From: Thermocladium sp. UBA166
GTDB lineage: Archaea; Thermoproteota; Thermoprotei; Thermoproteales; Thermocladiaceae
DNA length: 20,228 bases
NCBI GenBank assembly: GCA_002508315.1
Contig: DAHE01000034.1
Coordinates: 2,402 to 22,629 of the forward strand
Direction of reading: 5' to 3'
Shown: positions 7,064 through 13,200 of the stretch, piece by piece
How the letters are laid out: each line of letters begins with the position of its first letter
How positions within the stretch are numbered: position 1 is the stretch's first letter
Program-made: the position numbers and the translations under genes
Notes under the pieces: model-generated
What the model saw: the letters and a program-made list of their open reading frames with translations, nothing else
Databases searched by the model: none
Told to the model about the DNA's origin: nothing

Positions 7064-7995
7064 AGTTGAAGGGTAGGGATTTATTGACGTGGGTGGATTA
7101 CTCAAGGGATGAATTCATCTTCCTTCTAAACCTCTCCAAGAACTTGAAGGAGAGGCTATACGCTGGGGAGAAGTACACCCCAACGCACCTGGGCAGGACT
7201 GTGCTGGGCATATTCGAGAAGCCGAGCACCAGGACGAGGATAAGCCTGGAGGTGGCCGCGAATCAGTTGGGGATGAAAGTGATATACACCAACCCCCAGG
7301 AACTGCAGTTGGGGAGGGGGGAGACTGTGGAGGATACGGCGAGGGTGGTGTCCAGGATAGTGGATGGAGTAATGGCTAGGGTCTACAGCCACTCGTCCCT
7401 AGTCAAGCTGGCGGAGAACTCCGACGTGCCCGTCATAAATGCGTTAAGCGATGAGTGCCACCCAACCCAGGTATTGGCGGACGCGCTCACCATCTGGGAG
7501 AAACTGGGTAGGCTGGAGGGAGTGAGGCTGGCCTTCGTTGGCGATGGGGACAATAATATGTCCCATAGCTTGATGCAGATGGGCGCGAAGCTGGGCATGG
7601 AGGTGAGGATAGTGTCCCCCAAGGGTTACTGGCCCGGCAGGAAGTACCTAGAGCCATCTGAGGACGATGCTAGGAAGAGCGGCGGCTCCATAGTGGTTAC
7701 GGACGATGTGGAGGAAGGTGTGAAGGGCGTCGACGTGGTCTACACAGACGTGTGGGTCAGCATGGGATTCGAGAAGGAGGCGGAGGGGAGGATGAAGGTG
7801 TTCAAGCCGTACCAAGTGAACTCCCGATTAATGGATCTTGCGGGGAGGAATGCAATATTCATGCACTGCCTGCCCGCTCACAGGGGCTACGAGGTCACCG
7901 ATGACGTGATAGACTCGCCGCGCAGCGTTGTGTGGGATGAGGCCGAGAACAGGATGCACACGATAAAGGCAATACTTGCGGCTCTAATACCGTGA
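7060..7995 (+). CDS. argF: Ornithine carbamoyltransferase
   Basis: 311 residues. The carbamoyl-phosphate loop EKPSTRTR (53-60), the HPTQ motif (134-137), the ornithine-binding DVWVSMG loop (230-236) and HCLPAHRG (269-276) with the reactive cysteine C270 are all present; the SMG loop and HCLP identify ornithine rather than aspartate or putrescine carbamoyltransferase. It makes citrulline from ornithine and carbamoyl phosphate in arginine synthesis, in the cytoplasm. It begins with GTG 7060 inside the GTGA overlap with the preceding gene, so both are read from the promoter at 6314-6320. Other arg genes are not in view. A GC-rich hairpin follows the stop codon. Confidence 0.97.
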   Translation: MKLKGRDLLTWVDYSRDEFIFLLNLSKNLKERLYAGEKYTPTHLGRTVLGIFEKPSTRTRISLEVAANQLGMKVIYTNPQELQLGRGETVEDTARVVSRIVDGVMARVYSHSSLVKLAENSDVPVINALSDECHPTQVLADALTIWEKLGRLEGVRLAFVGDGDNNMSHSLMQMGAKLGMEVRIVSPKGYWPGRKYLEPSEDDARKSGGSIVVTDDVEEGVKGVDVVYTDVWVSMGFEKEAEGRMKVFKPYQVNSRLMDLAGRNAIFMHCLPAHRGYEVTDDVIDSPRSVVWDEAENRMHTIKAILAALIP

Positions 7996-7997
7996 AC

Positions 7998-8039
7998 AGC
8001 AAGCCCTGCCCCTTCACTGTGGGGGGTCGGGGGATGGCT
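7998..8039 (+). terminator. GC-rich hairpin directly after argF
   Basis: Two nt after the argF stop, nested arms AGC/GCT (7998-8000 with 8037-8039), CCC/GGG (8004-8006 with 8029-8031) and CCCC/GGGG (8009-8012 with 8021-8024) close on the loop TTCACTGT. There is no U-run after it. It opens with GCAAGCCCTGCC, which recurs with one change right after the korC stop codon. It may stabilise the mRNA 3' end or be a remnant of a mobile-element end. Confidence 0.35.
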
Positions 8040-8115
8040 CGCCGCGCTTCCCGCCATCAATGAGTCCGTGACTTGACCGCTTATTGTTTTTAAGCCGGCC
8101 GACGCGCGTCGCCGC

Positions 8116-8832
8116 GTGGGAGAGGTAGTTGAGCTGGAGGAATTGATGGCCATGTACAGGGAGGGGAGGCTGGAGGACGCGTTGAGGGGAGTGGATAAGG
8201 CGATTGAGAGGCAGCCGAGGAACGCCGCGTATCATAACTTGAAGGGGGCCATACTGAGGAGGATGGGGAGGCCAAGCGATGCGTTGGCCGAGTTCGAGGA
8301 AGCCGCGTCTATAAACCCCAACAATCCAGCCTACCTATTCAACGAGGCCAACGCGCTACTTGACTTGGGAAGGCCCGGGGACGCGTTGGAGAAGTACGAT
8401 GCCGCGGTAAAGTTGGATCCCGGGGACCCGGATTACAGGTATGGGAGGGCCAACGCCCTGTACGCCTTGGGCAGGTATGACGAGGCCATTAAGGAGTACG
8501 ACGAGGCGATCAAGCTGGGATCCAATCCGTACTACAGGATAAACAAGGCATTCGCCTTGGCCAAGCTGGGCAGGACAAGCGAGGCCGTGGATGAGCTGGA
8601 GAAAGCAGTGAAGCAGGGGCGAAGGGATCCAGTGGTGTGGGTGAACTACGTGGAGGCCATGTCGATGCTATGGAGAAGGGACGAGGCCATGCGGAGGGTG
8701 AGGCAGGCCGTGGATGATGGCTCCGTGAAGAGGGAGGCCCTGTGCTCCGCCGCTCGGTCAGCGGAGTCCATTCAATCATCCATGGATGAGGAATCAGCGG
8801 TCAGGGAGCTGGAGGAGAGCTTCTGCAGCTGA
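8116..8832 (+). CDS. Tetratricopeptide-repeat protein
   Basis: 238 residues made almost entirely of TPR units of 33-35 residues, at about 4-36, 37-70, 71-104, 105-137, 138-171 and a degenerate unit 172-205. The middle four show the consensus W/Y..G..L..LGR..EA...Y..A...P, e.g. ANALYALGRYDEAIKEYDEAIKL (112-134). No signal peptide or membrane segment, so it is presumably a cytoplasmic scaffold; partners are unknown. GTG 8116 is chosen because TTTTAAG (8087-8093) lies 26 nt upstream. The last 30 residues (from about 206) are non-TPR, helical and acidic, with three cysteines (C210 and C237 among them). Confidence 0.92.
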   Translation: MGEVVELEELMAMYREGRLEDALRGVDKAIERQPRNAAYHNLKGAILRRMGRPSDALAEFEEAASINPNNPAYLFNEANALLDLGRPGDALEKYDAAVKLDPGDPDYRYGRANALYALGRYDEAIKEYDEAIKLGSNPYYRINKAFALAKLGRTSEAVDELEKAVKQGRRDPVVWVNYVEAMSMLWRRDEAMRRVRQAVDDGSVKREALCSAARSAESIQSSMDEESAVRELEESFCS

Positions 8833-8884
8833 CCCCTTGGGGCTTACCAAGCCTGAACGGCCGGCCTCCCGCCCCCGCTCCCGA

Positions 8885-8986
8885 GCAGCTATTCAATCAC
8901 GGCTCAACCTCCCTGGAACCCCAGCCGCGAGGCCGGGGATGCCGCGCCCAAGGGAGGGGTGGTTCATTGATGCCAGTCGCTTTTTT
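8885..8986 (+). ncRNA. Structured RNA or 3' UTR ending in a U-tract, downstream of the TPR gene
   Basis: Nested complementary arms are visible: TCAAT (8893-8897) with ATTGA (8966-8970), CCTCCCT (8908-8914) with AGGGAGG (8951-8957), CCCC (8919-8922) with GGGG (8935-8938), and GCC/GGC around a GCGA tetraloop of the stable GNRA class (8924-8933). The fold is followed by TTTTTT (8981-8986), a usual archaeal stop signal. No TATA box was found before it, so it may be the tail of the TPR transcript rather than a separate gene. No known RNA family was recognised. Confidence 0.35.
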
Positions 8987-9010
8987 ATACGCGTCCCGCG
9001 CTTCCCACTG

Positions 9011-9086
9011 AGCCCCCAGGCGTGGAACCCGCGAGTGAGGCTGTTTCTCCCTCCCCGTGACTGGGTTTCCTCCGAGAGGGGCTACA
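9011..9086 (+). ncRNA. Candidate H/ACA-like guide RNA
   Basis: A TATA box (TTTTTTATA, about 8981-8989) lies about 25 nt before base 9011. From there, AGCCCC (9011-9016) pairs with GGGGCT (9078-9083), which is followed at once by ACA (9084-9086). Inside, seven unpaired bases on each side (9017-9023 and 9071-9077) form a pocket, closed by an upper stem GGAACCC (9024-9030) with GGGTTTCC (9063-9070, one T bulged). Above it are AGT/ACT pairs and GTGA/GTGA segments that could make a kink-turn. The pocket base is 13 nt from the ACA, close to the 14-16 nt of H/ACA guides. This is pattern reading only; no target was tested. Confidence 0.3.
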
Positions 9087-9093
9087 TCCTAAA

Positions 9094-9193
9094 TTAAAAC
9101 CAAAGGCATGGGGCTCCCAGTCAATTAAATATAGATCGGCAACCCAGGGGGCTTGATTCCCTCCCGTGAGTTTCCGCTGCCTTTTGGTTTTAA
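9094..9193. repeat. 100-bp inverted-repeat element
   Basis: TTAAAACCAAAGGCA (9094-9108) is the reverse complement of TGCCTTTTGGTTTTAA (9178-9193) apart from one extra T. The 69 bp between the arms contain a TATA-like AATTAAATATA (about 9123-9133) and G/C-rich ends. There is no open reading frame of note and no obvious target-site duplication. It could be a miniature inverted-repeat element, a long RNA hairpin or a regulatory dyad next to the promoter of the gene at 9233. Confidence 0.45.
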
Positions 9194-9200
9194 CAAAAAC

Positions 9201-9210
9201 TTTTTAAAAA
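9201..9210 (+). promoter_or_regulatory. Strong TATA box of the V4R-like gene
   Basis: TTTTTAAAAA lies 27 nt before ATG 9233 in an A/T-rich stretch (9183-9232) that stands out from the GC-rich surroundings. It predicts a leaderless transcript. Confidence 0.65.
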
Positions 9211-9232
9211 ACTAGTATTTTATTATTAAACC

Positions 9233-9679
9233 ATGTCGTTAGAGGAATGGTTATCCATTTATGAAAAGGCGCATGGCAAGGTGGCGGCTGACGTGCGGAG
9301 AGGTTCCCTGACCTTCGGCGATGGCAATCCAATGATGACAGTACCCATTAAGTTGGTGGAGAATGCTTGGAGGGACTTGATGAACTACGTGGAGGGCGCG
9401 GCGGACATATTGATTAAGAAAATGGGGCACTCCTTCGGCGAGATGCATAAGGGTGGGAATACCGTTGAGTACGTGGATCTCCACTTCATGGCGCACGGCC
9501 TTGGGAGGGCGTCGGGGAGCGCTGAGGAGGTGACCGTGATTAACCCGCCCATACCCGCCGACGGGGATGCACGGCCCATCGCGCTATTCCTGGCCGGGTT
9601 CCTGGAGGGCGTGCTTGGCGGCACGTATGACGGCTGGTGCGATCGGGATAAGTGCGTCTTCAAGCGATTAGATTTATAG
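9233..9679 (+). CDS. V4R-like small-molecule-binding domain protein
   Basis: 148 residues. The second half follows the pattern of V4R (4-vinyl reductase-like) domains: a GHSFGEMH-type helix (65-72), a strand EYVDLHFMAHGLG (79-91), a strand VTVINPPIPAD, and the closing helix and strand PIALFLAGFLEGVLGGTYDGWCDRDKCVFKRL with C136 and C141. V4R domains bind hydrocarbons or tetrapyrrole intermediates and serve as sensors or as parts of reductases. No DNA-binding domain is attached. The assignment rests on pattern and is moderate. The stop codon TAG (9677-9679) abuts the TATA box of the next gene. Confidence 0.6.
   Translation: MSLEEWLSIYEKAHGKVAADVRRGSLTFGDGNPMMTVPIKLVENAWRDLMNYVEGAADILIKKMGHSFGEMHKGGNTVEYVDLHFMAHGLGRASGSAEEVTVINPPIPADGDARPIALFLAGFLEGVLGGTYDGWCDRDKCVFKRLDL
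9671..9678 (+). promoter_or_regulatory. TATA box of the DUF504 gene, overlapping the preceding stop codon
   Basis: GATTTATA, which contains most of the TAG stop of the V4R-like gene, is 26 nt before GTG 9701. Confidence 0.55.
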
Positions 9680-9700
9680 CCCAGCCCCCCTCCCGAGGGC

Positions 9701-9949
9701 GTGGTTACTATAAGGGAGGTGCTGAACAAGTTGAAGTGGACGGGAGCTGCCGGGGACTTTGAGGTGACCTACGTGTCCAGGGGCGCTCCCGGCGATGAGG
9801 TGACGATGCCGGCGTCATCAATACTGGAATTACTGCATGACGGCTTCGTGGTGGAGCTTGAGGGGGGCAGGACCTACATACCATACCACAGGGTGGTGCT
9901 GATAAGGTCCAGGAAGGGAGAGGTATTGCTGGATAGGCGCAGGAAGTAA
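9701..9949 (+). CDS. DUF504 / UPF0248 (MJ1316-type) protein
   Basis: 82 residues, the family's standard size. REVLNKLKW (5-13), the strand FEVTYVSRGAPGDEVTMP (20-37) and the invariant Y-I-P-Y-H-R-V (59-65) are the family signature. The MJ1316 domain is thought to recognise RNA ends with a cyclic phosphate, which would connect it to the RtcB/archease RNA repair chemistry encoded elsewhere in the window; that link is inferred. The GTG start at 9701 is fixed by the TATA box at 9671-9678. Confidence 0.9.
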   Translation: MVTIREVLNKLKWTGAAGDFEVTYVSRGAPGDEVTMPASSILELLHDGFVVELEGGRTYIPYHRVVLIRSRKGEVLLDRRRK

Positions 9950-10012
9950 TGCACCCCCCTCCCTCCTCCCTCCTCCTCCGAGGCGGTGGGAATCGGTTGT
10001 TTGCCCTCAAAG

Positions 10013-10049
10013 GGGGTTGATGGGGCGGGAGCCCCCTTCCGCGGGGTGG
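10013..10049 (+). repeat. 37-nt intergenic repeat, copy 1 (before korD)
   Basis: Identical over all 37 bases to 11633-11669. It begins GGGGTTGATGGGGCGGGAGC and can fold as GGGGC-GGGA-GCCCC (10022-10035). The same CCCC can instead pair with the GGGG at 10043-10046, so two mutually exclusive hairpins are possible. A second perfect hairpin, CACTTC-AAG-GAAGTG (10052-10066), follows copy 1 only. The copy lies 165 bp before the korD start. Confidence 0.85.
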
Positions 10050-10165
10050 TTCACTTCAAGGAAGTGGGGCCAGGTTTGTTTGGCTTTGGGCTAGGTGGGC
10101 GGGGTGGGTTAGCGGCCCTGGCTTTGCGCTGAGGGGGGTGGCCCGTGTGGTGGGGGATCCTTTCC

Positions 10166-10180
10166 TTTTCCAACGGAAAA
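10166..10180. promoter_or_regulatory. Perfect 15-bp dyad upstream of korD
   Basis: TTTTCC-AAC-GGAAAA is a perfect inverted repeat that ends 1 bp before the korD TATA region (10181-10189). Its centre, 10173, is about 42 bp before the predicted start of transcription, where archaeal activators bind, or where a repressor would block TBP/TFB. Confidence 0.5.
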
Positions 10181-10189
10181 ACTTAAAAT
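10181..10189 (+). promoter_or_regulatory. TATA box of korDA
   Basis: ACTTAAAAT centred about 29 nt before ATG 10215, predicting a leaderless transcript. Confidence 0.6.
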
Positions 10190-10214
10190 GCAGAAAATGC
10201 AGTGAGAAATATAT

Positions 10215-10499
10215 ATGTCAAAGCCAAGCCCCAAGGTCTTCGATATAGTGACGATTGGGGATAGGTGCAAGGAATGCGAGATATGCGTTACCGTTTGCCC
10301 CACCAAGGTGCTCGTGATAAGCGACGTGATGAATAGGAATGGTTATAAGGTGTCGTTCGCCGCCAACCCGGATAAGTGCATTGGGTGCAAGCTGTGCGAG
10401 TGGTCGTGCCCCGACTTCGCCATATTCGTCAGGCAAGGCGAGGGCAAGTCGCGTGGCCTCATAGTTTGGAGCAGCCCCGAGAAGGCGGTGGCGAGGTGA
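10215..10499 (+). CDS. korD: 2-oxoacid:ferredoxin oxidoreductase, delta (ferredoxin) subunit, KorD-type
   Basis: 94 residues with two complete [4Fe-4S] motifs, CKECEICVTVC (C18, C21, C24, C28 with following P) and CIGCKLCEWSC (C55, C58, C61, C65). It is the internal electron wire that takes electrons from the TPP site on the beta subunit to external ferredoxin. It leads the order delta-alpha-beta-gamma usual for archaeal 2-oxoglutarate oxidoreductase. Its TGA overlaps the GTG of the alpha gene (GTGA), so the two are translationally coupled. Confidence 0.93.
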   Translation: MSKPSPKVFDIVTIGDRCKECEICVTVCPTKVLVISDVMNRNGYKVSFAANPDKCIGCKLCEWSCPDFAIFVRQGEGKSRGLIVWSSPEKAVAR

Positions 10500-11626
10500 G
10501 GGGAGTGAGCGTAGGCTACTTGACGGGCAATCAAGCCGTGGCAGAGGGAGCCATGGCGGCCGGCCTCAAGTTCTACGCCGGCTACCCAATAACGCCCGCC
10601 TCCGACTTATTTGAGTACTTATCGGAGAAGCTACCCAAGAGGGGGGGAATAGTTTACCAGGGCGAGGACGAGATAGCGAGCATAGTTGCGGCCATAGGCG
10701 CCTCGTGGAGCGGGGCGAAGGCCATGACGGCCACCTCCGGCCCCGGATTCAGCTTGATGGCGGAATCAATAGGGCTGGCGGCCATGACGGAGACGCCGGT
10801 GGTGGTGGCCGTCAACATGAGGACGGGCCCCTCAACGGGCATAGCCACGACGCCGGGCCAGGGCGATGTGATGCAGTCCAGGTGGTTGAGCCACGGGCAT
10901 TACCCCGTCGTGGTCTACGCGCCCACGGGGGTGCAGGACAGCTTTGACTTGACGATAAAGGCATTCAACGTGGCGGAAGCCTTGAGGGTTCCCGCCATAA
11001 TCTTGAGCGACGCCGCTATAGCTCATGGGAGGGAGAAGGTCATGATGAGGTCCGACGTGCCTGTGGTGAGCAGGAAGAAGCCGACCCCCGGCTCCAAGTA
11101 CTTGCCGTACGAGGCGGGGGATGATTTGGTGCCTCCCATGGCGGCGTTCGGCGAGGGGTTCAACGTGTTGGTGGAGTCCCTCCAGCACGATGAGAGGGGG
11201 TACTACGTGCCCACGAGCCATGCGTTCGAGAAGCTGGTGACTAGGCTGAACAGGAAGGTGGATGATAATAGGAAGATGATAGTGGAGTCCAGGGTTTATG
11301 GCGAGGAGAACGCGGATGTCTTGCTTGTGGCGTTCGGCTCCTACGCCAGGGTGGCGAGGGGAGCGGCGAGGAGGGCCAGGGAGGAGGGGTTCAGGGTGAG
11401 GGTGTTCGTGCCGATCTCCATATGGCCGCTGGACGAGGAGGGGCTGCGGAGGGAGGCGTCGAGGGCGGGGAGCGTCGTGGTTATGGAGAATAACCTGGGC
11501 CAGTTATACAGGGAGGTGCAGCGCGTCGTGAGGGATAGGGATGTGGGCTTCCTACCGCTCCTCAAGGTGGAGCTCCCCACGCCCACGGAGGCTCTGCGGT
11601 CGCTGCGGGGAATGGTTAGGGCTTAA
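10496..11626 (+). CDS. korA: 2-oxoacid:ferredoxin oxidoreductase, alpha subunit (probable 2-oxoglutarate synthase)
   Basis: 376 residues from GTG 10496. The open frame extends back to 10376, but that part lies in the ferredoxin gene and does not resemble the family, and the GTGA overlap supports the later start. Family motifs: GNQAVAEGAMAAG (11-23), YPITPASD (30-37), TSGPGFSLMAE (80-90) and RTGPSTGIATTPGQGD (109-124). Separate alpha (376), beta (287), gamma (185) and delta (94) subunits match KorABCD, which makes succinyl-CoA from 2-oxoglutarate, CoA and ferredoxin, or the reverse; pyruvate or another 2-oxoacid cannot be excluded. A copy of the 37-nt repeat begins 7 nt after the stop. Confidence 0.93.
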   Translation: MRGVSVGYLTGNQAVAEGAMAAGLKFYAGYPITPASDLFEYLSEKLPKRGGIVYQGEDEIASIVAAIGASWSGAKAMTATSGPGFSLMAESIGLAAMTETPVVVAVNMRTGPSTGIATTPGQGDVMQSRWLSHGHYPVVVYAPTGVQDSFDLTIKAFNVAEALRVPAIILSDAAIAHGREKVMMRSDVPVVSRKKPTPGSKYLPYEAGDDLVPPMAAFGEGFNVLVESLQHDERGYYVPTSHAFEKLVTRLNRKVDDNRKMIVESRVYGEENADVLLVAFGSYARVARGAARRAREEGFRVRVFVPISIWPLDEEGLRREASRAGSVVVMENNLGQLYREVQRVVRDRDVGFLPLLKVELPTPTEALRSLRGMVRA

Positions 11627-11632
11627 CCCTAT

Positions 11633-11669
11633 GGGGTTGATGGGGCGGGAGCCCCCTTCCGCGGGGTGG
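11633..11669 (+). repeat. 37-nt intergenic repeat, copy 2 (between korA and korB)
   Basis: Same 37 bases as 10013-10049, including the alternative hairpins GGGGC-GGGA-GCCCC (11642-11655) and CCCC...GGGG (11663-11666). Copy 2 is preceded by a hairpin AACCC/GGGTT made with the korA stop codon (11625-11638). It lies 81 bp before the korB start. Confidence 0.85.
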
Positions 11670-11718
11670 GGCCGTTCCATTAGTGAGTGCGGAGTGGTTC
11701 GCTGCCTTGTATGAGTAA

Positions 11719-11727
11719 AACTTAAAT
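11719..11727 (+). promoter_or_regulatory. TATA box of korBC
   Basis: AACTTAAAT centred about 27 nt before ATG 11751. It gives the beta and gamma genes their own leaderless promoter although they encode parts of the same enzyme as korDA. Confidence 0.6.
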
Positions 11728-11750
11728 AGATAAAAGTCAAATATTTAGCC

Positions 11751-12614
11751 ATGGAGGCTATACAAGTCAGTGTTCCCCGGATTCATCCATTGGATGATTA
11801 CTTGAGGACCGACAGGCTCCCCCACACTCTCTGCCCCGGCTGCGGCATAGGTATTGCATTGAACGCGTTTCTAAGGGCGGTGAGCGAGTTGGTGGGTGAG
11901 GGCAGGCTGGACAGGAAGAACGTGTTATTCGTGGGCGGCATTGGGTGCACCGCCAGGACTAGCATGTATACGATGTTCGATAGCGCCCACGTGACTCACG
12001 GCCGCGCCATACCGTTCGCCACGGGGGCCAGGCTGGCTAACCCCAATATAATACCCGTGGTGTTCAGCGGGGACGGTGACTTGGCGGGCATAGGCGGGAA
12101 CCACTTGATCCACGCGGCGCGGCGGAACATGGATCTACTGGTCGTGGTGATCAATAACATGACGTACGGCTTAACGGGGGGCCAGTTATCCCCCACCACC
12201 CCCACGGGCCACTACACCACCACCACTCCCTACGGGAATCCGGAGAGGCCCTTCAACTTGATACCACTCGTGGCGGCGGCGGGCGGCAACTACGTGGCCA
12301 GGGCATCCATAACCCAGCCCGAGGTAATGAAGTCCTACTTCAAGAAGGCATTGCTTAAGGAGGGGTTCAGGTTGATAGAGGTGGTGTCCACTTGCCCGGA
12401 GAACTATGGGAGGCACTTGGGGTACAAGTCCCCCTCCGACTTTTACCTCAAGATAAAGGGCGTTGTGAAGATGCGGAGCGGCGTAAAGCCGTGGGACGTG
12501 AAGTACGACTGGAACAGCGAGATAACGATCGGGGAGTTCGTGGACAGGAACGAGCCTGGGTTCTCCAGGTTACTGCATGAGCAGGTAAGGAAGGTGATGG
12601 CCGGTGAGAACTGA
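11751..12614 (+). CDS. korB: 2-oxoacid:ferredoxin oxidoreductase, beta (TPP-binding) subunit
   Basis: 287 residues. CPGCG (28-32) gives two of the proximal cluster cysteines. The thiamine diphosphate motif runs from GDGDLAGIGGNHLIHAARRN (107-126) to the metal-binding N-N (135-136) followed by MTYGLTGGQLSPT. The VGGIGCTAR segment (61-69) is typical of KorB and other beta subunits. This subunit decarboxylates the 2-oxoacid. The gene is separated from korA by 124 bp holding the 37-nt repeat and a promoter, and its end overlaps korC by 11 bp. Confidence 0.95.
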   Translation: MEAIQVSVPRIHPLDDYLRTDRLPHTLCPGCGIGIALNAFLRAVSELVGEGRLDRKNVLFVGGIGCTARTSMYTMFDSAHVTHGRAIPFATGARLANPNIIPVVFSGDGDLAGIGGNHLIHAARRNMDLLVVVINNMTYGLTGGQLSPTTPTGHYTTTTPYGNPERPFNLIPLVAAAGGNYVARASITQPEVMKSYFKKALLKEGFRLIEVVSTCPENYGRHLGYKSPSDFYLKIKGVVKMRSGVKPWDVKYDWNSEITIGEFVDRNEPGFSRLLHEQVRKVMAGEN

Positions 12615-13161
12615 GATAATACTCGCGGGCAAGGGCGGGCAGGGAATATTGCTGGCCGGGTACTTGATAGGCTACTCGGTGGCTAAGTTCACGAATTACC
12701 AAGTCTCGTCCACGGAGGAGTACGGCGCCGAGACTAGGGGGACTGACAGTAAGATGGACATAGTCATATCGGACGAGGAGATAGACTTCATAGGGGCGGA
12801 GAGGGCTGACGTGGCCATCTTCATGTTCAAGGATCAAGCGGCGAAGTACTCCAGGCTAGTCAGGGACGGCGCCACCGTCATGATAGACTCCACTCTCGTC
12901 GATGCATCCACGCTCCCAGCGTCCTGGAGGGTAATTGACCTGCCCTTCACGGAGCTGGCCGAGAAGGGCCTGGGCACCCCCAGGGTGGCCAACATGGTGA
13001 TGCTGGGGGCATTCACTACCCTCGGCCTCGTCCCCCTCGACGCGTTGGAGAGCGCGGTGAGGGAGGTCGTTAGCCCCAGGTGGGTGGACCTCAACCTAAA
13101 GGCCCTCCGCCTCGGGGTGGAGGAGGCCAGCAGGAAGGCAGTCAATCCATTAACGAGATGA
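12604..13161 (+). CDS. korC: 2-oxoacid:ferredoxin oxidoreductase, gamma subunit
   Basis: 185 residues from GTG 12604, the only sensible start in the frame; it lies inside the end of korB. The opening IILAGKGGQGILLAGYLIG (5-23) and STEEYGAETRGTDSKMDIVISDEEID (36-61) are diagnostic of the gamma domain, which binds and positions CoA-linked intermediates in these complexes. It completes the four-subunit set. A hairpin followed by TTTT comes straight after its stop. Confidence 0.94.
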   Translation: MRTEIILAGKGGQGILLAGYLIGYSVAKFTNYQVSSTEEYGAETRGTDSKMDIVISDEEIDFIGAERADVAIFMFKDQAAKYSRLVRDGATVMIDSTLVDASTLPASWRVIDLPFTELAEKGLGTPRVANMVMLGAFTTLGLVPLDALESAVREVVSPRWVDLNLKALRLGVEEASRKAVNPLTR

Positions 13162-13164
13162 AGC

Positions 13165-13200
13165 GCAAGCCCCGCCTTCTAAAGGCTGGGAGAGGCTTTT
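13165..13200 (+). terminator. Terminator-like hairpin after korC
   Basis: CCCGCCTT (13171-13178) pairs with AAGGC-t-GGG (13182-13190) around the loop CTA, extended by AAGC/GCTT (13167-13170 with 13195-13198), and is followed by a short T-run (13197-13200). The first bases, GCAAGCCCCGCC (13165-13176), repeat the sequence found after argF with one change. Confidence 0.45.

Noticed and set aside
9001..9090. tRNA in the 73-nt stem-closed segment
   Set aside because: The ends pair and the length is right, but there is no T-loop GTTCRA, no D-loop and no anticodon stem.
8786..9097. 103-codon frame over the TPR gene end and following spacer
   Set aside because: It starts inside the TPR gene in another frame, has a proline/arginine-rich composition typical of noncoding GC-rich DNA, and crosses the structured elements.
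10376..10495. 40-codon N-terminal extension of korA
   Set aside because: It lies out of frame inside the ferredoxin gene; the GTGA overlap at 10496 gives the proper start.
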